A DNA stretch of 64,000 nt from Trichostrongylus colubriformis (GCA_963978905.1 OZ022259.1:29799994-29863993); one strand, 5' to 3'. Shown: positions 1-11,331, counted from the first letter of the stretch. The notes: generated by a model from the letters alone, not told the origin. A program made the numbers and translations.

Positions 1-69
1 ACACTTAATATTCTACAATTATTAATATTTCAACCACTTTCCAAAGTCAGGTCAATTTTTTGTGCGGAC
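1..69. repeat. Left member of a distant inverted repeat pair (partner 3769-3836)
   Basis: The stretch reads as a diverged reverse complement of 3769-3836. Both contain CAACCACTTTCCAAAG on one strand or the other, followed by a (T)TTTTGTGC segment. The pair brackets 3.8 kb that includes the Penelope-like element. It may be the ends of an older fold-back transposon that hosted the later PLE insertion. Bases 70-286 show nothing further that I can identify. Confidence 0.5.
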
Positions 70-351
70 TCACATGTAAGCATAAAGGACTGACGAAATG
101 CATAAGATTGGAAACAAATAACTCTCGATCTTCTTAACTTTGAGGAAGTTTCACAAAGTTTTTCGCAGTGCATCAATAGCACAACTGAATAACTCCGATG
201 GTTTGTATTTCGTGAAGAATTTGAAAAAAAGAGGTATGCGATTTCGGAGAAGGGTTCACTGAAATGCACCCACGAATGGGTTCAGAATGATCATTAAATC
301 TTAATAATGGTTGTTCGGATGCTTTAGCCTTCAACCAAAATTGATAATCAC

Positions 352-398
352 TTTATTTCGACTGACGTTTCGGCGTCGTCGCCTTCTTCAGAGTCTGG
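352..398 (-). ncRNA. Inverted copy of the hammerhead-like motif in the left PLE arm
   Basis: This is the reverse complement of the motif at 2474-2519. On the minus strand it reads CTGAAGA, stem II GGCG/CGCC and GAAACGTC. Its orientation is opposite to the PLE coding strand because the left arm is an inverted copy of the 3' end. Confidence 0.55.
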
Positions 399-583
399 AA
401 GAGTGAAGACTTCATGAGGACTATTCGTTCAAACGCCATTTCATTTCACAGAAAAATTGACAGTTCGTAGAAGGGAAAGATGCCCTAGATAAATACTGAC
501 TAACCTTTGAAACCGTCGACCGTAGAGGTCCACCTGCCACCCCGTAGTGGTAGAAGAGGGGTTTAAATAGGCTAACGAGGCTA

Positions 584-2122
584 AAATGTGAACTTCCCGT
601 ATGCCCCGTTCTGTACGTCCTCATCAAGACCCACAAGATCTCGGCAGGAGACGAGAGTGCGGAAGATCCTACCCGTTTCAAAATCAGACCAATAGTCAGC
701 AATGTAGGTGGTCCCAAGGATAGGATCTCATGGTTTCTCAACTTGATTCTGGTGCAGCTTTTGAAGTATCTACCCGCACACCTTCCGAATACTAATACGT
801 TTCTCTCAAGGCTTCGAGAGACTCGGTTGGTAGAAGGAAGCGTAATGGAATCCTTTGATGTCAACTCTCTATACACAAATGTGTCAAATGATGCCGCAAT
901 GCAAGCGGTTTTCGAGCTCTTATCGGAACACCAGGATTCGATCAATTTCTATGGACTATCCATACCGCAGGCCATGACGCTTTTAAACGATTGTTTGTCG
1001 TGCAACATATTTAAATGGTCAGGCGAGTACTACAAGCAGGTGAGAGGGCTAGCAATGGGGCAAAGGCTTGCTCCGGTACTTGCGGTAGCATTTATGTCAA
1101 AAATAGAACAGCCTGTCCTGGACCGCACACCCATTTTGTATTGTCGGTACATAGACGATTGTTTCCTTATATGTTCCACACAAATGGAAATGGACAAATG
1201 TTTTGAGCTGCTAAATCAGCAGTCGGAGCATATACAACTCACACGGGAAACACCGACAAACAACTGGCTGCCCTTCCTTAATGTTCAGGTACAGTGCACC
1301 GCAGGAGCTTATCGAACGAAATGGTATCGGAAACCTGCTTGTAAGAATATTCTAGTCCACTTCAGTTCTGCACACCCATCAAGTACTAAGAGAGCCATCG
1401 TCAAGAATATGGTACGTACGGCTTCGATGGTCTCATCAACGGGTGAAGACAGGACCGACTCCGTTAGACAGGCGCTTCGTATTGCAAGAGAGAACGGCTA
1501 TCCAATAGCAGGATACGCCATGGGACGCAGACGTAGAATGGTCACACGGGATCGGTGCGACGAAGAGAGAACAAAAATTTCCTTCTGTGTTCCATTCGTA
1601 TCAGACGACCTGAGTGCGGCAATACGTGCATGTGTTAGAAAGGCTGGGCTCCAGGAGATAGTGAGAGTGGTGGACGTACCACCTCAGAATCTCCGAGGTC
1701 TACTGGTACGAACCCGACTATACGACCGCTCATGTTTAACCCCTTCTTGCGTCATCTGTCCTTTCAGCAAACAAGGAGACTGCATGACATCAGGTGTGGT
1801 ATATTCAATCACATGCCTTCAGTGCAAGGACGAGTACATCGGTGAAACTGCGAGACCTCTTCGCATCCGAGTTAAGGAACATCTTGATGGCATGTTGAAG
1901 TCGAGGATTACCACCCCATTAGGAGAACACAGGGTACGGTGCCACGAGAACGCGTGCATACAGGTGGCCGTCGCAATACTATCACGTGAACCCGATATTG
2001 CGGCGCGCCGTACCTTAAAGGCCTTCTGGATCACGGCCAGGAACCCTAAAATCAATAGAAAGGAGGAATGCGTGGAAATCACTAAGGAGCTGGCACCCTT
2101 CGCGGCCCTATGCGGGTTTTGA
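584..2122 (+). CDS. Penelope-like reverse transcriptase with C-terminal GIY-YIG endonuclease, 5'-truncated
   Basis: An open frame runs from the edge of the left arm to the stop at 2120-2122. The part from 743 alone gives 459 residues. The first codons (near 600-740) read as RT motifs 1-2 (LYVLIKTHK, then FKIRPIVSNVGG). Next come a SFDVNSLYTNV segment and the catalytic box CRYIDDCFLIC near 1140. The C-terminal third carries the GIY-YIG nuclease: GVVYSITCLQC, then YIGET, RIRVKEH and a late FWITARNP segment. No natural start codon is evident; the beginning lies at the junction with the inverted arm, so N-terminal sequence is lost. The remaining ~500 codons have no stop, which suggests a fairly young insertion. 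PLEs use this protein for target-primed reverse transcription. This copy probably cannot transpose on its own. Confidence 0.9.
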   Translation, partial: KCELPVCPVLYVLIKTHKISAGDESAEDPTRFKIRPIVSNVGGPKDRISWFLNLILVQLLKYLPAHLPNTNTFLSRLRETRLVEGSVMESFDVNSLYTNVSNDAAMQAVFELLSEHQDSINFYGLSIPQAMTLLNDCLSCNIFKWSGEYYKQVRGLAMGQRLAPVLAVAFMSKIEQPVLDRTPILYCRYIDDCFLICSTQMEMDKCFELLNQQSEHIQLTRETPTNNWLPFLNVQVQCTAGAYRTKWYRKPACKNILVHFSSAHPSSTKRAIVKNMVRTASMVSSTGEDRTDSVRQALRIARENGYPIAGYAMGRRRRMVTRDRCDEERTKISFCVPFVSDDLSAAIRACVRKAGLQEIVRVVDVPPQNLRGLLVRTRLYDRSCLTPSCVICPFSKQGDCMTSGVVYSITCLQCKDEYIGETARPLRIRVKEHLDGMLKSRITTPLGEHRVRCHENACIQVAVAILSREPDIAARRTLKAFWITARNPKINRKEECVEITKELAPFAALCGF

Positions 2123-2473
2123 TCTATTAGATCAATCCCCCGTGGTTTTCTCTCCAACGGGGTCGGGGTTAGAACATCAATCAATAAGGGGTGTTATACA
2201 GCGCCAAGGGTCACTTGGTTTCTTTTTGCCTCTGGAAAGGTTAAATTAGGGCAAACTCCCTCAGGGGTTTCCTCAAGTAAGTGGTCTGAGGGTCTTTACC
2301 TATTTAAACCCCTCTTCTACCACTACGGGGTGGCAGGTGGACCTCTACGGTCGACGGTTTCAAAGGTTAGTCAGTATTTATCTAGGGCATCTTTCCCTTC
2401 TACGAACTGTCAATTTTTCTGTGAAATGAAATGGCGTTTGAACGAATAGTCCTCATGAAGTCTTCACTCTTCC

Positions 2474-2519
2474 AGACTCTGAAGAAGGCGACGACGCCGA
2501 AACGTCAGTCGAAATAAAG
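2474..2519 (+). ncRNA. Hammerhead-ribozyme-like motif in the right PLE arm
   Basis: Core CTGAAGA lies at 2479-2485 and GAAA at 2499-2502. Between them GGCG and CGCC form stem II with loop ACGA. GACT (2475-2478) pairs with AGTC (2507-2510) as stem I. The predicted cleavage follows C2506, in ACGTC after GAAA. Stem III would be only the single A15.1-U16.1 pair with a two-base loop. Such minimal type-I hammerheads are known from Penelope-like elements. Position 7 is A instead of U, which the hammerhead core tolerates. One additional A sits between the core and stem II. Activity is unproven. Confidence 0.6.
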
Positions 2520-2613
2520 TGATTATCAATCTTGGTTGAAGGCTAAAGCATCCCAACAACCATTATTAAGATCATGCCAAGATTCATCGAAAGTCGTACA
2601 TGATCATTAAATC

Positions 2614-3164
2614 GTGCTCTTGTCGAATACATGAACCTCTCTAGGTTCAGAATGCCTAAACTAACACTTTCAACTGATGTGAAGAGCTTACGATGTCGTC
2701 ATGCCCGCAGACACTTTCTTTCGCCTCGGAGAGTCAATCTCCCATTTTTCTTGAAAACCAAGATGATCCGATAGAAAAAAATGAACGTTTGTAACAAAGG
2801 CAAATCTTTGTTGAGGAGGTCTGTTTTCAGAGCATCCAATTATTTTTGACTGTACCTTTTCCGTAAAATCCAGGCCACTTTGAATCGTTCAGTAGTGCTG
2901 TTGATGCATAGCGGAGGATTTTTGTAAAACTTTTCAAAGGTAGGTTAACTGAGTGCTACTTGTTTTAAAGACACCAGGAGGGAGTAATTTTGGCTTACTG
3001 TAGAACAGACGTAATGTGGACGAGTTTGAGTGGCCGCCACTGCACAAACCCGCCAATTTGACGCCTTGGCATGGTGCCAAAAAAAAGATGGTTCTATTAT
3101 AGATTTGTTTTTTCCTTTTAGTTTTTACTTTGTTCTTTCTTATATTGTTTCTAAATGTACTTAC
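2614..3164. other. Repeat-rich spacer, no gene seen
   Basis: A block at about 2675-2825 is repeated in direct orientation, diverged, at about 3971-4105; shared features are TTACGATG, ATGCCCGCAG and a later CCCATTTTTCT. At 2965-3164 lies a partial copy of the TTTAAAGACACC-ended MITE family that is full length at 22330-22794. No exon chain is supported here. Confidence 0.5.
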
Positions 3165-3387
3165 GGGTCAAATAAGTCGGGAGGGGGGGGGGGGGAGACG
3201 CAGAATTTTCACCCAGGTCAAAGCTTCTTTCCCTTCCTAGGGTTAGGCTAAAGCAGATGAGACCTATGCTTCGACAGATACTTTTTAATGTGGGAGGAGA
3301 GGGTATCAATTTTGCCTAAGCCTAGTAAGGGAAAAGAGCTTCGACGTCGACGCAAAGTTGCGTCTCCCTCCCGACTTTATTTGACCC
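3165..3387. mobile_element. MITE with GGGTCAAATAA-type terminal inverted repeats
   Basis: The left end GGGTCAAATAAGTCGGGAGG matches the inverse of the right end CCTCCCGACTTTATTTGACCC with one base of length difference. The interior has no coding potential. The same family appears at 19147-19375, sharing the interior GGCTAAAGCAGA and GAGCTTCG segments. Confidence 0.75.
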
Positions 3388-6300
3388 TTCTGAGATTTTC
3401 AGATATAGAAATGCACAATTAAAAAGATCCATAAGTAAACAAGTAAAATATGTCACTAGAAAACAGTCTAAAGAGGAAATAATTCAAAAATAAAGTTACA
3501 TCAAGCCGAAGACAAGCTTTAAAATGAACGAAGCGTGGCTCGGCCATGGAAGCTTGCAGTTCCGACGGAAGCGCGCCCTAGGGGCAAATAGCGCCCTATG
3601 GCGCGTTTTTCAAGGCCGGTTTCGTTACACATTGTATCTACCGAACCCATATGTTTGTTTTCAGACGCCATTGTTTTTGTAAACGTTATTCCGCCCTTGC
3701 CCCCCTCCCGGTGCCTTTAAATCTTTCACACATCATTCATCTCATTGGTCTTTTCTGCACAAATGGAAGTCTGCACAAAAATTATCTCTCTTTGGAAAGT
3801 GGTTGGAATGATGATAAGTTGTAAAATACTAAATGTAACCTGATAAAAAGTTGGTCTAGAGCGTTCGAGAAAACTGTATGTTTTCGGGAAAGCTGTGTGT
3901 GGTAAAACCGAAATTTGGTAAATTAAGTAATTGAATGAGTTATATCACCACAAAACCGCTAAACTAAAACTGCAAGCTGAAGTGGAGAGTTTACGATGCC
4001 GTTATGCCCGCAGGATTTCTCGCGCCTTGGTGAGCCACTTCCCATTTTTCTCGACAACAAAGATGATACGGCAGAAACAAATTTTCTAACATGGACAGAT
4101 CTCTTTTGAGAAGCTCTAGCCACTGGTCATCGATTTGAAAAATCGATTGGGTCACTTCTGCTTCTGACCAGTGGCTAGAGCTTCTGCTGGAGTTATTGCC
4201 AAACGGCGGATTGCGGCAGATTTCTCGGCCGCAGTCCACCGATTTTGCAGAAATTAAGAGCTGTAATGCAGTGGTATCTCAATGCGATTTGGCCCAAAGG
4301 CGACTTGAGAGGTGAGCAAGAGGGAGCTGGTATGCAGATCAGGCATCTCATCCAGTTAACTACTATGATAAAAATCGACTGATACCAGAGAGGTGGAAGG
4401 CCTGATTGGTGTGGATAGGTAGTGAGAGCAAGTTCCAGTCATCTCCAATTCATGCATGTGATTTTCATATATTTCCATAATTATTACATGAGATATCTCA
4501 TGCAGGAAGAAACAAAAAAGGTCAAAATAAGAGAGGACAGCGATACATAGGTATAATCCAATAGCAGGGGAGATCCTGGAATGCGAGTGTAGGAAGCGGT
4601 CAAAGTGAATGGCCACCATTGAAAAAGGACTTGACTACGGGATTTTTGAAGGAGTGAAAACATACGGAAGCTTCTCGCCTTCTTTTTACACAACTGTAAT
4701 ATAACGGGTTAGTGCGTTAAGAAAGAAAGTAAACTTCTGACTATTCCCTTTGGCTGTGGGATTGATCAGGTCATTTTTTCGCACCTGGTAATAGATGGCC
4801 CCAGTACAATATTTCCGACATTAGGCAGTTTGTCTGCGAAGAATTTTAAAAAGCATCCTGAAGTCCGAAGAGCAAGTTACGGAGTTACTGTTAGATTTGA
4901 GGGAATGTCTCCTAGCCAGGGCAGTGAGAGTCGAGGAATCCTCGACAGGGGAGGGGGTCGTATTTGACCGGATAGGAGGGTGGGGGTCGTATCTCCAGAG
5001 GTAAGCGATAAGCACTGAAATCTATCTGAATTCTCAATAAGCAGATGTGAAGGCAAGGGTGTTTCATCGCAAAGCCATGTGAAAAAATGTTAAATAAATA
5101 TCCTTTAGTTTGCCTCACAAAAGGGTATGTAACAATTAAACACATCACATTGCAAATATGAAATCCGGCAACAGTTAGTGGTATTGTAGAGGTCCAAAAG
5201 AAGGGAGGGGTCGCATGGTCCCCGTAAATGGGGGGGGGGGTGTCGTATTGAAGCGGCTATCTTCTTCTACACTTGGGAGTGCCCTGCTCCTAGCACAATA
5301 CCGTGGCTCGAGTTATTAGTTTTCCAGTGAAGCCGTTCTAAACTCTTCTATCCGGTCAGTGTATTTCTTTTATGCAACAGGAAGGAACAGTATAAACAAG
5401 GATCGATATATTACTTAACTTATTCGAGTATATACTCAATCCAACTCATTAACTAATTCTCATGAATTATTCTGATTGAAGCATACTAGCCTCTCTCCCC
5501 TTACTGATGAACACAGAGAGAGGTAACCTCTATGTCTGACTTCCTAAAGGTACGTATGAAACGAAAGGTGAATTATTTCTTCGTCTCATTCCTGTAACGG
5601 AAGGTGTCTTAAACACGATTTCTTTATTGATATTCAAGCTATTATTATACTTACACTGTTATACTTACTATTATACTTACTGTATGTTATACGCATCATG
5701 GTGCCACCTATAACTCTCATTTGGTCATCGGCATATACTAGATATAATATCACACTAACGTCCTCCCTTTCATGTATACATTGATTCTGGAGCGAGTTCA
5801 ATTTCATGAAAATGATGCCACCGGTTGCTGAACTCTCGATTTTTCAGTGCACAGTGCCAGTCTGCATGCTTTCAATCTTTTTGCTAGGACATCCAAAATG
5901 ACAAAATTTTATGAAGGTTCGTCAGTTTGTACTTCAGAGCAAAAATTGCTTAATTGCATCTGTTCTAGGCAATTCTCCATTTGTACTCTTCCACGTACTC
6001 CAATCAGAGATTTGCAGTCATTAGGACTACAAATTACCTGGAACATTGAAAAGCTAAAGTCCATTACGGCGCCTGATAGGGCGTGGCCTACGGACTTCGG
6101 TGAGTGGGTAGAGTAAGAGTGTGTGGCGGGGTGAGACAGTGCGATACACTCTCATCCAAGCCCGTGGGCCACGCCCTATCAGGCGCTCTGAAATGGGTTG
6201 TTTGTATGTCTACCGAGGGAAATTAGGGAGAACGGGTCAATGCGAATCGATATGTTGGAACTTTCCCGTTTAGATGTAATACTCGCTCATGTCGAATGTC

Positions 6301-7012
6301 ATAACTATCCAAACTTCTGTGAAGGTCTTGATCGAAAGGATTTTCACACAATCGTCGCCTACAGGTAAAATAAAACTGATAAGTCAAAAGTCCACAAAAT
6401 CGGTCACCAGCCTTTCACAGGCTCATGAGGTTTTGGAATTTTGCTTTATATTATATATACGATACATTGTTTGTGGGTGTGTATTCGGCAAATATTCATT
6501 GTTAGGCGCATCACAAATATCGTAGCCAAACATTTCATTAGACAGGAAGCCTACGGAAAGACACACCAAATTTTTGAACTAATCACGGCATAAAACGGTT
6601 CTCCATGACATCTAATCCCATTGGCAATTCAATCCGTGCATGAGGCACCAAGTCACGATGATGATTAGTCCAGCTAGCTTATATGAGGGAGCGAAGATTA
6701 CTTTCGTAGTGATAGAATAAATCTGATCTGCAGTGGGAATACTGTAGCCAGGAATATCGAAAGAGGTCGAAGTCGAATATTGGTAACAAGGCTCTCGTTA
6801 AGGAATGGAAACAATATCGGGTCAACATACTATCTTCGAGATGAGGCCTACTATTTACAGTGGATGTACTTGTAAGTCTATTCTTACAGCTCAGCTTGTC
6901 AGAGTTTTCCATCACATGCTCTATTTTATAGTTCGTCTCATTCTTTTTCCTTTTTCATCGCTCGTTACTCTATACTAAATGGCTCAGCGCCGCGTGTAAT
7001 ATCCCTTTACAG
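3388..7012. other. Intergenic or intronic spacer with local hairpins, no gene supported
   Basis: Recognisable items are the right member of the 1-69 inverted pair (3769-3836), the second copy of a direct repeat (3971-4105) and a hairpin at about 4112-4192 built on CTCTAGCCACTGGTC and its inverse. There are short G-runs near 3180 and 5230, and a GC-rich inverted repeat at 6069-6186. Plus-strand exons of the downstream thioredoxin-fold gene could lie here, but none can be assigned with confidence. Confidence 0.4.
6069..6186. repeat. Inverted repeat with GCGCCTGATAGGGCGTGGCC ends
   Basis: GCGCCTGATAGGGCGTGGCC on the left is matched by its inverse GGCCACGCCCTATCAGGCGC on the right. A related, more diverged element occupies 12556-12702. 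This is consistent with a small GC-rich MITE family. Confidence 0.65.
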
Positions 7013-7074
7013 AACGGTCTCCGGTCCCCTCATTGAAGTGGGAAATGAAGATGCCGTCAAGAATGCCAAAAAAG
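7013..7074 (+). CDS. Possible isolated coding exon, unassigned
   Basis: A pyrimidine-rich acceptor (CCCTTTACAG) is followed by 62 bases open in one frame. They read TVSGPLIEVGNEDAVKNAKK and end at a good donor (G|GTAATG). Composition looks protein-like and both splice signals are present. I cannot link it by phase to a neighbour; it might be an upstream exon of the thioredoxin-fold gene that resumes at 12073. It could equally be chance. Confidence 0.25.
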
Positions 7075-7977
7075 GTAATGCCATACATAAAATACCTAGG
7101 AAATGTTGCGTTGAGCATCTGTATGAAAAACAGTTTCAAAATCAGTGAAATATCCATGCTAATCCATTTCTATACCTCCACCCTGTGCACAATCCCTCAC
7201 TTTCACGACCATGTACTCGGCATGAGTGTTGGAACTGTGACTGTCCGAGGATCAGATGAATTCCGTGATTGGAATCCCGAAACCTGAGCAACCACATATT
7301 CCGCACATGGGTGCTAACTGGCGGCTCTAAATTCTGTTTCAATACATAACACAACACATCTGTGATCGACCTGGTTATCTACAGTATATATCCATTGTAT
7401 GGCAGTGTGCTAAACAATAAATATAAGTGCTAGAATCTGCTGCAATAGATTTCATACTCGGAACAAGCAGGTCAAAAGGTTTTGGGATGTTAGCCACCGA
7501 ATCATGTGCAATCTTGGATTAATGTACCAATCTCAACAGAGATCGTTCATTGCATCCTCTCCCTGTAAGAGCAAAAAGGTTGACCACGGCACAAACTACG
7601 CCCATGTAGGCCGATGTGAATTCGTTGTCGCATCTTGTGAGCTACTATAATTCCACTTTCCACATCGGGAATGATCCACTCTTCAAGGCTCGCATCCTGC
7701 GAAACCTCATGAGGGGCACCTCCAACACGCACAGTGCATCACCAAGCCGTTCGTGACGGGATAGGTGTACTCTCCTCTCGACTCCGGTGAAGACTGATCC
7801 GCTCACTTTGCGTGAGCTCTGCAAAACTTCATACTATCAGATTAGCTTGGTCCGAAGACGGATTAGCTATCAGTGAGGGTGTGGTCAAGGTTTACGATCC
7901 CATGGTCTCAACTTTATCAGGATTCGTTAGCACCTTCACCTCTCATCTCTCACACCCTGACATGTTAGATGAGCTTA
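7075..7977. other. Spacer, nothing identified
   Basis: No exon pair with consistent phase, no terminal inverted repeats and no recognisable transposon domain were seen here on either strand. Confidence 0.35.
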
Positions 7978-8926
7978 TTTAAAGGTACACCTCGCGAAAA
8001 ATTGTGCGAGCTATCTTGTGTGTCACAGGATGTAGGGGCCCTGGTTTACACACCAGTGGAGAAAAATGAATCAAAACCCCTCGCAACTACCAGAAATAAA
8101 GCTCCCTGCCATCGATCCTCGTACGAGTATGGGAGACCAGAAGTGAGTTTTTGCTCGATGATATCGCTCAAAATGGTGCCATATCACCTGTTCTTCCCTG
8201 TTGGAGCTACCTTCGCTATTGATATCGTTGCCTTATCTTGTCTTATCGCAAGTTTCCCTCTCGTCTGAGCCGGGTGTGATTCGGCTCGGTGGGCTCAACT
8301 CGGCTCAGGTCAACCAGGCCGTGCGCGGGGGGTGTGAGCGGTGGCGCCTTGAAAAGGGTGCAATCTTCGCAACCATCCGAGGGTCTACCTGCCCTGAGAA
8401 GGTATAGACCACTTTGATTATCGCGTGGGGTGCCTTTAATCACCTGCTTTCCTGTCGATCTTTTCTCGACAGGGCACATGAGAATGAAGTAGTGGTAAGA
8501 ACCGTATTAAACCCAATTAGTGTACTATATTTCAAAATAATTGATTAGTTGGTAACCAGATTGTAGCCAAAATCGACTTCAATTTTCGATAGTTTCGCAT
8601 TGTTATAGTTAATTGCTAACGTTCTCCAATCCCTTAAAGGCGCACCACACGATAATCAAAGTGGCTCTTCTATAACCTCCAATACTCGTTTAAGGACTGA
8701 GGGCAATGAGCTTTATTTTTGGCGGTTTCAAGGGTTTCGACTCATTTTTCTTAACTAATGGGTGAACCAGGGCATCTACATCCTGTAACACGCGCGATAG
8801 CTTTCACATTTTCTCGCGAGGTGTGCCTTTCGACTCATTTTTCTTCACTAACGGGTGAACCAGGGCATCTACATCCTGTAACACGCGCGATAGCTTTCAC
8901 AATTTTTCGCGAGGTGTGCCTTTAAA
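7978..8926. mobile_element. Composite MITE with TTTAAAGG-type ends and an internal fold-back
   Basis: The left end TTTAAAGGTACACCTCGCG and the right end CGCGAGGTGTGCCTTTAAA are inverted. Just inside them, the ATGTAGGGGCCCTGGTT segment is matched by AACCAGGGCATCTACAT on the right. The right terminal ~90 bases are present twice in tandem (about 8733-8830 and 8831-8926). Inside, 8403-8438 and 8634-8673 form a second inverted pair containing ACTTTGATTATCG and its inverse, so a different element is nested here. No transposase is encoded. Confidence 0.7.
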
Positions 8927-9412
8927 GGCATATTCCAGGATTATGGTGATATCACATCATCTGCCGTGGATTTATAGTTCGACCCAAGCCATGTAAGCTG
9001 TACCTTTACCGAGGCGTGGGGGTCAGTTCCTGGAGCGTGCAGAGCCAAAGAATCTAGCGCAACAGCTCGCCCCGCCCACCCCAGCCGGGGGTGTGTTGCA
9101 AGTATTCCGGTGCTTAGTGTGGGGTCAGGTCACTCAGTAGTGGGTTTACATCACGAGACGATTGCTTTACTACCAGTTTCAAGATCTTGGCTACGTAGCT
9201 AGTCTACCTATGTCAAAGATAAGAGTCGAAGAGTAAAGGCAGACTCCCGGCTGGGGTGGGCGTGGCCGAGCTGTTGCGCAAGATTCTTTGGCTCTGCACG
9301 CTCCAGGAACTGACCCCCACACCTCGGTAAAGGTACAGCTTACGTAGCTTGGATCGAACTATCCATCCACGGCGGGATGTGATATCCCAATAATCGTGGA
9401 ATATGCCTTTAA
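8921..9412. mobile_element. Fold-back MITE abutting the previous one at a shared TTTAAA
   Basis: The left arm starts TTTAAAGGCATATTCC and the right arm ends GGAATATGCCTTTAA. Long inverted homology continues inward, for example AGTTCCTGGAGCGTGCAGAG and its inverse, so each arm is over 150 bp. The first six bases are the last six of the neighbouring MITE, so the two elements share or abut at one target motif. Confidence 0.75.
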
Positions 9413-10850
9413 CACAACGAATTCGGGTACTATTCGATTATCGTTAGCCTAGAAACTGAGTTACGAAAAGAATGAATTGAACCTCAGGATAACGTGAATC
9501 TTATTTATCAAGGGTAATGTGGTTACTAAGGAATCCCTGAAAAAAAGTCATTTACATGGAAGCTGTATGGGTAAGAAGACTATCTGTGGCGAAATCCCGG
9601 CGAAAAAGCGCGCCTCCGAGCTGTGGAAATGGCACAATGGAAAAGATCTGCCTCCTTTCGACAAACGATCCCGCCCTCAAGCGACGTGATTCGAGGTGGC
9701 TATGTCGAGAGCGGCCAAGATTATGCGGAGAGATTGAAGGTATTCCGGGGCACTTTCTTAGTTTTTGCATGAAGCTCACCCCAGAAAATAGTTGCTGTCG
9801 TATTTCCAAACATTCCCTTGTGTTTATTGGCGACATGCCGATGGGAGACTCTCCTTTGCAGTAAACGTCTTTTGATGGAAAGGTCGTCCGCGCCAAGAAA
9901 ACGGAAAGGAAAGGGGGTCCTATTTCGCGAGTTTCTGGCCATTTCCATCCGTTTTTCTTCACTGTTTTGTTACTAGGCACCTCGACTTTCCCATACTACT
10001 TCTTCCCCTAATGCAGCTTCGAGCGAATGTCATATTCAAGATCAGTATACTAAACTACCCCTAAATGGGAACGTTAACGAATTTGGTGAGGCGTTGTTTC
10101 GCCAATTTGTTGCCAATTGAGCCAATGTCAAAAGGACAACTCGCGGCTTCTGGAGTAGTGATAATTAAATTGTGCCTGAATTTGCTCCATTTGCTTCGCA
10201 GAGGGTAAGCTACTTGTGTACAGAAAATTTGCTAGCACCTTTTCCGCAACCACTCACACCTCTACCGCACCTCCCTCGCACTTTATCATGCTGAGTGACC
10301 TCGCTGAGCTTGACTGCTCTGCCCATACCTACCCTTTACAGGACAAGTAAGGATGAAACACTAAAAATGAACTCGATCCAGCAAGTATAGCAGTTGTCAA
10401 ATAATTATTTGATATACCAGTGAATGGTAAACGATGAACACAGTCCGCTCTGTTAATAGAACTAGGGAGAAAAGAAATGAATATCCATTATATAAGTTAT
10501 ATTACCTGAAATAATATAAAAGGATCCATATCTCAGTAAGTATGGAAAATATTTAGAGAAATAGATTCGTTACGATAACGCTCACATTCTATCGCATCCA
10601 TGATAAATTGGAAGTTGTAAGATTGCTCTGTCGTCCTCTTGATTGACTATAGTGGTTGTTTAGTTTCTTTTGATGTTCTGGCGCGTCTATGCACGCATGA
10701 ATAAAAAAATGAACAAATAAATAAATGAATGACGTGATGAGCCGACTGGTCAACATTGGAATCAAATATCTTACACTTTCTCAAAGTATTTATAGCCTTG
10801 GAGCATGGAAGTGAGATGATCGCAAAGAAAAAAACTTTGCACTGAGCTCC
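9413..10850. other. Spacer with a repeat fragment, no gene supported
   Basis: The segment at about 9510-9640 (GGCGAAATCC, GCCTCCGAGCTGTGG) resembles 21800-21930, so it is a dispersed repeat. Open frames at 9552-9980 occur on both strands and carry no recognisable domain. The remainder shows nothing identifiable. Confidence 0.4.
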
Positions 10851-11331
10851 TTAAAGGCACAGTTCACGATAATATGAGTGCCTTGGTTCCATTAGCAAGT
10901 AGATAGCCCCTTTCACAAGGGCAAAGCTGTGCCCTTATCAAGGAGCGAGGGTGGGTGCTTAACGCGTAAGGAACACGCAAATAAGATGACGGCCACCGTC
11001 TCAAGATGGCCCACACCCATCTTCGATTCAACCAGCTGGTGAGCGGTGGCTTTTACGTGTGTGAGAAGCATGATATCGACCGCGATAAGAAATGATAGGA
11101 GACACTCCCATTGTAAAAACAACGTTAACGGATATTATCATGTAAATACTTGTTCAAATATTACTTGCTTTCGAGCTGCAAACTCGTCGAATCCGAAGGT
11201 CAGAAACACTTCATTTTTGGGGCTTTCGAAAAGTTTCCCCGTTTTTTTCTTCCTACATGTGTTCTTTAGCACTCCTAGGGTCTTTATGGAGCACGGCGAG
11301 GCACGAAAATTATCGTGAACTGTACTTTTAA
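10851..11331. mobile_element. MITE with TTAAAGGCACAGTTCACGAT ends
   Basis: TTAAAGGCACAGTTCACGAT on the left pairs with ATCGTGAACTGTACTTTTAA on the right, with TTAA at each edge. The interior has no coding features. It abuts the next MITE at a shared TTTAAA. Confidence 0.75.

Larger units (their letters stand above)
287..2613 (+). mobile_element. Penelope-like retroelement (PLE) with inverted terminal arms and 14-bp target-site duplication
   Basis: The copy is bounded by a perfect 14-bp direct repeat, ATGATCATTAAATC, at 287-300 and 2600-2613, best read as a target-site duplication. Inside it, the left arm (about 299-571) is an inverted copy of the right arm (about 2300-2571); at least two mismatches are visible near the outer ends. 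The right arm is followed by about 28 bp of extra sequence before the duplication. The plus-strand body codes for a reverse transcriptase plus GIY-YIG endonuclease, the hallmark of Penelope-like elements. It begins immediately after the left arm, so the element is 5'-truncated and its 3' end has been duplicated in inverse orientation at the 5' end. Both arms carry a hammerhead-like motif. The architecture matches the copy at 56151-57952. Confidence 0.9.

Noticed and set aside
421..945. 174-codon minus-strand frame over the left PLE arm
   Set aside because: It reads the inverted arm and the antisense of the reverse transcriptase; no independent function is suggested.
9552..9980. 142-codon minus-strand frame as a gene
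   Set aside because: It overlaps a plus-strand frame of similar size and a dispersed repeat that recurs near 21800; no domain or splice context.
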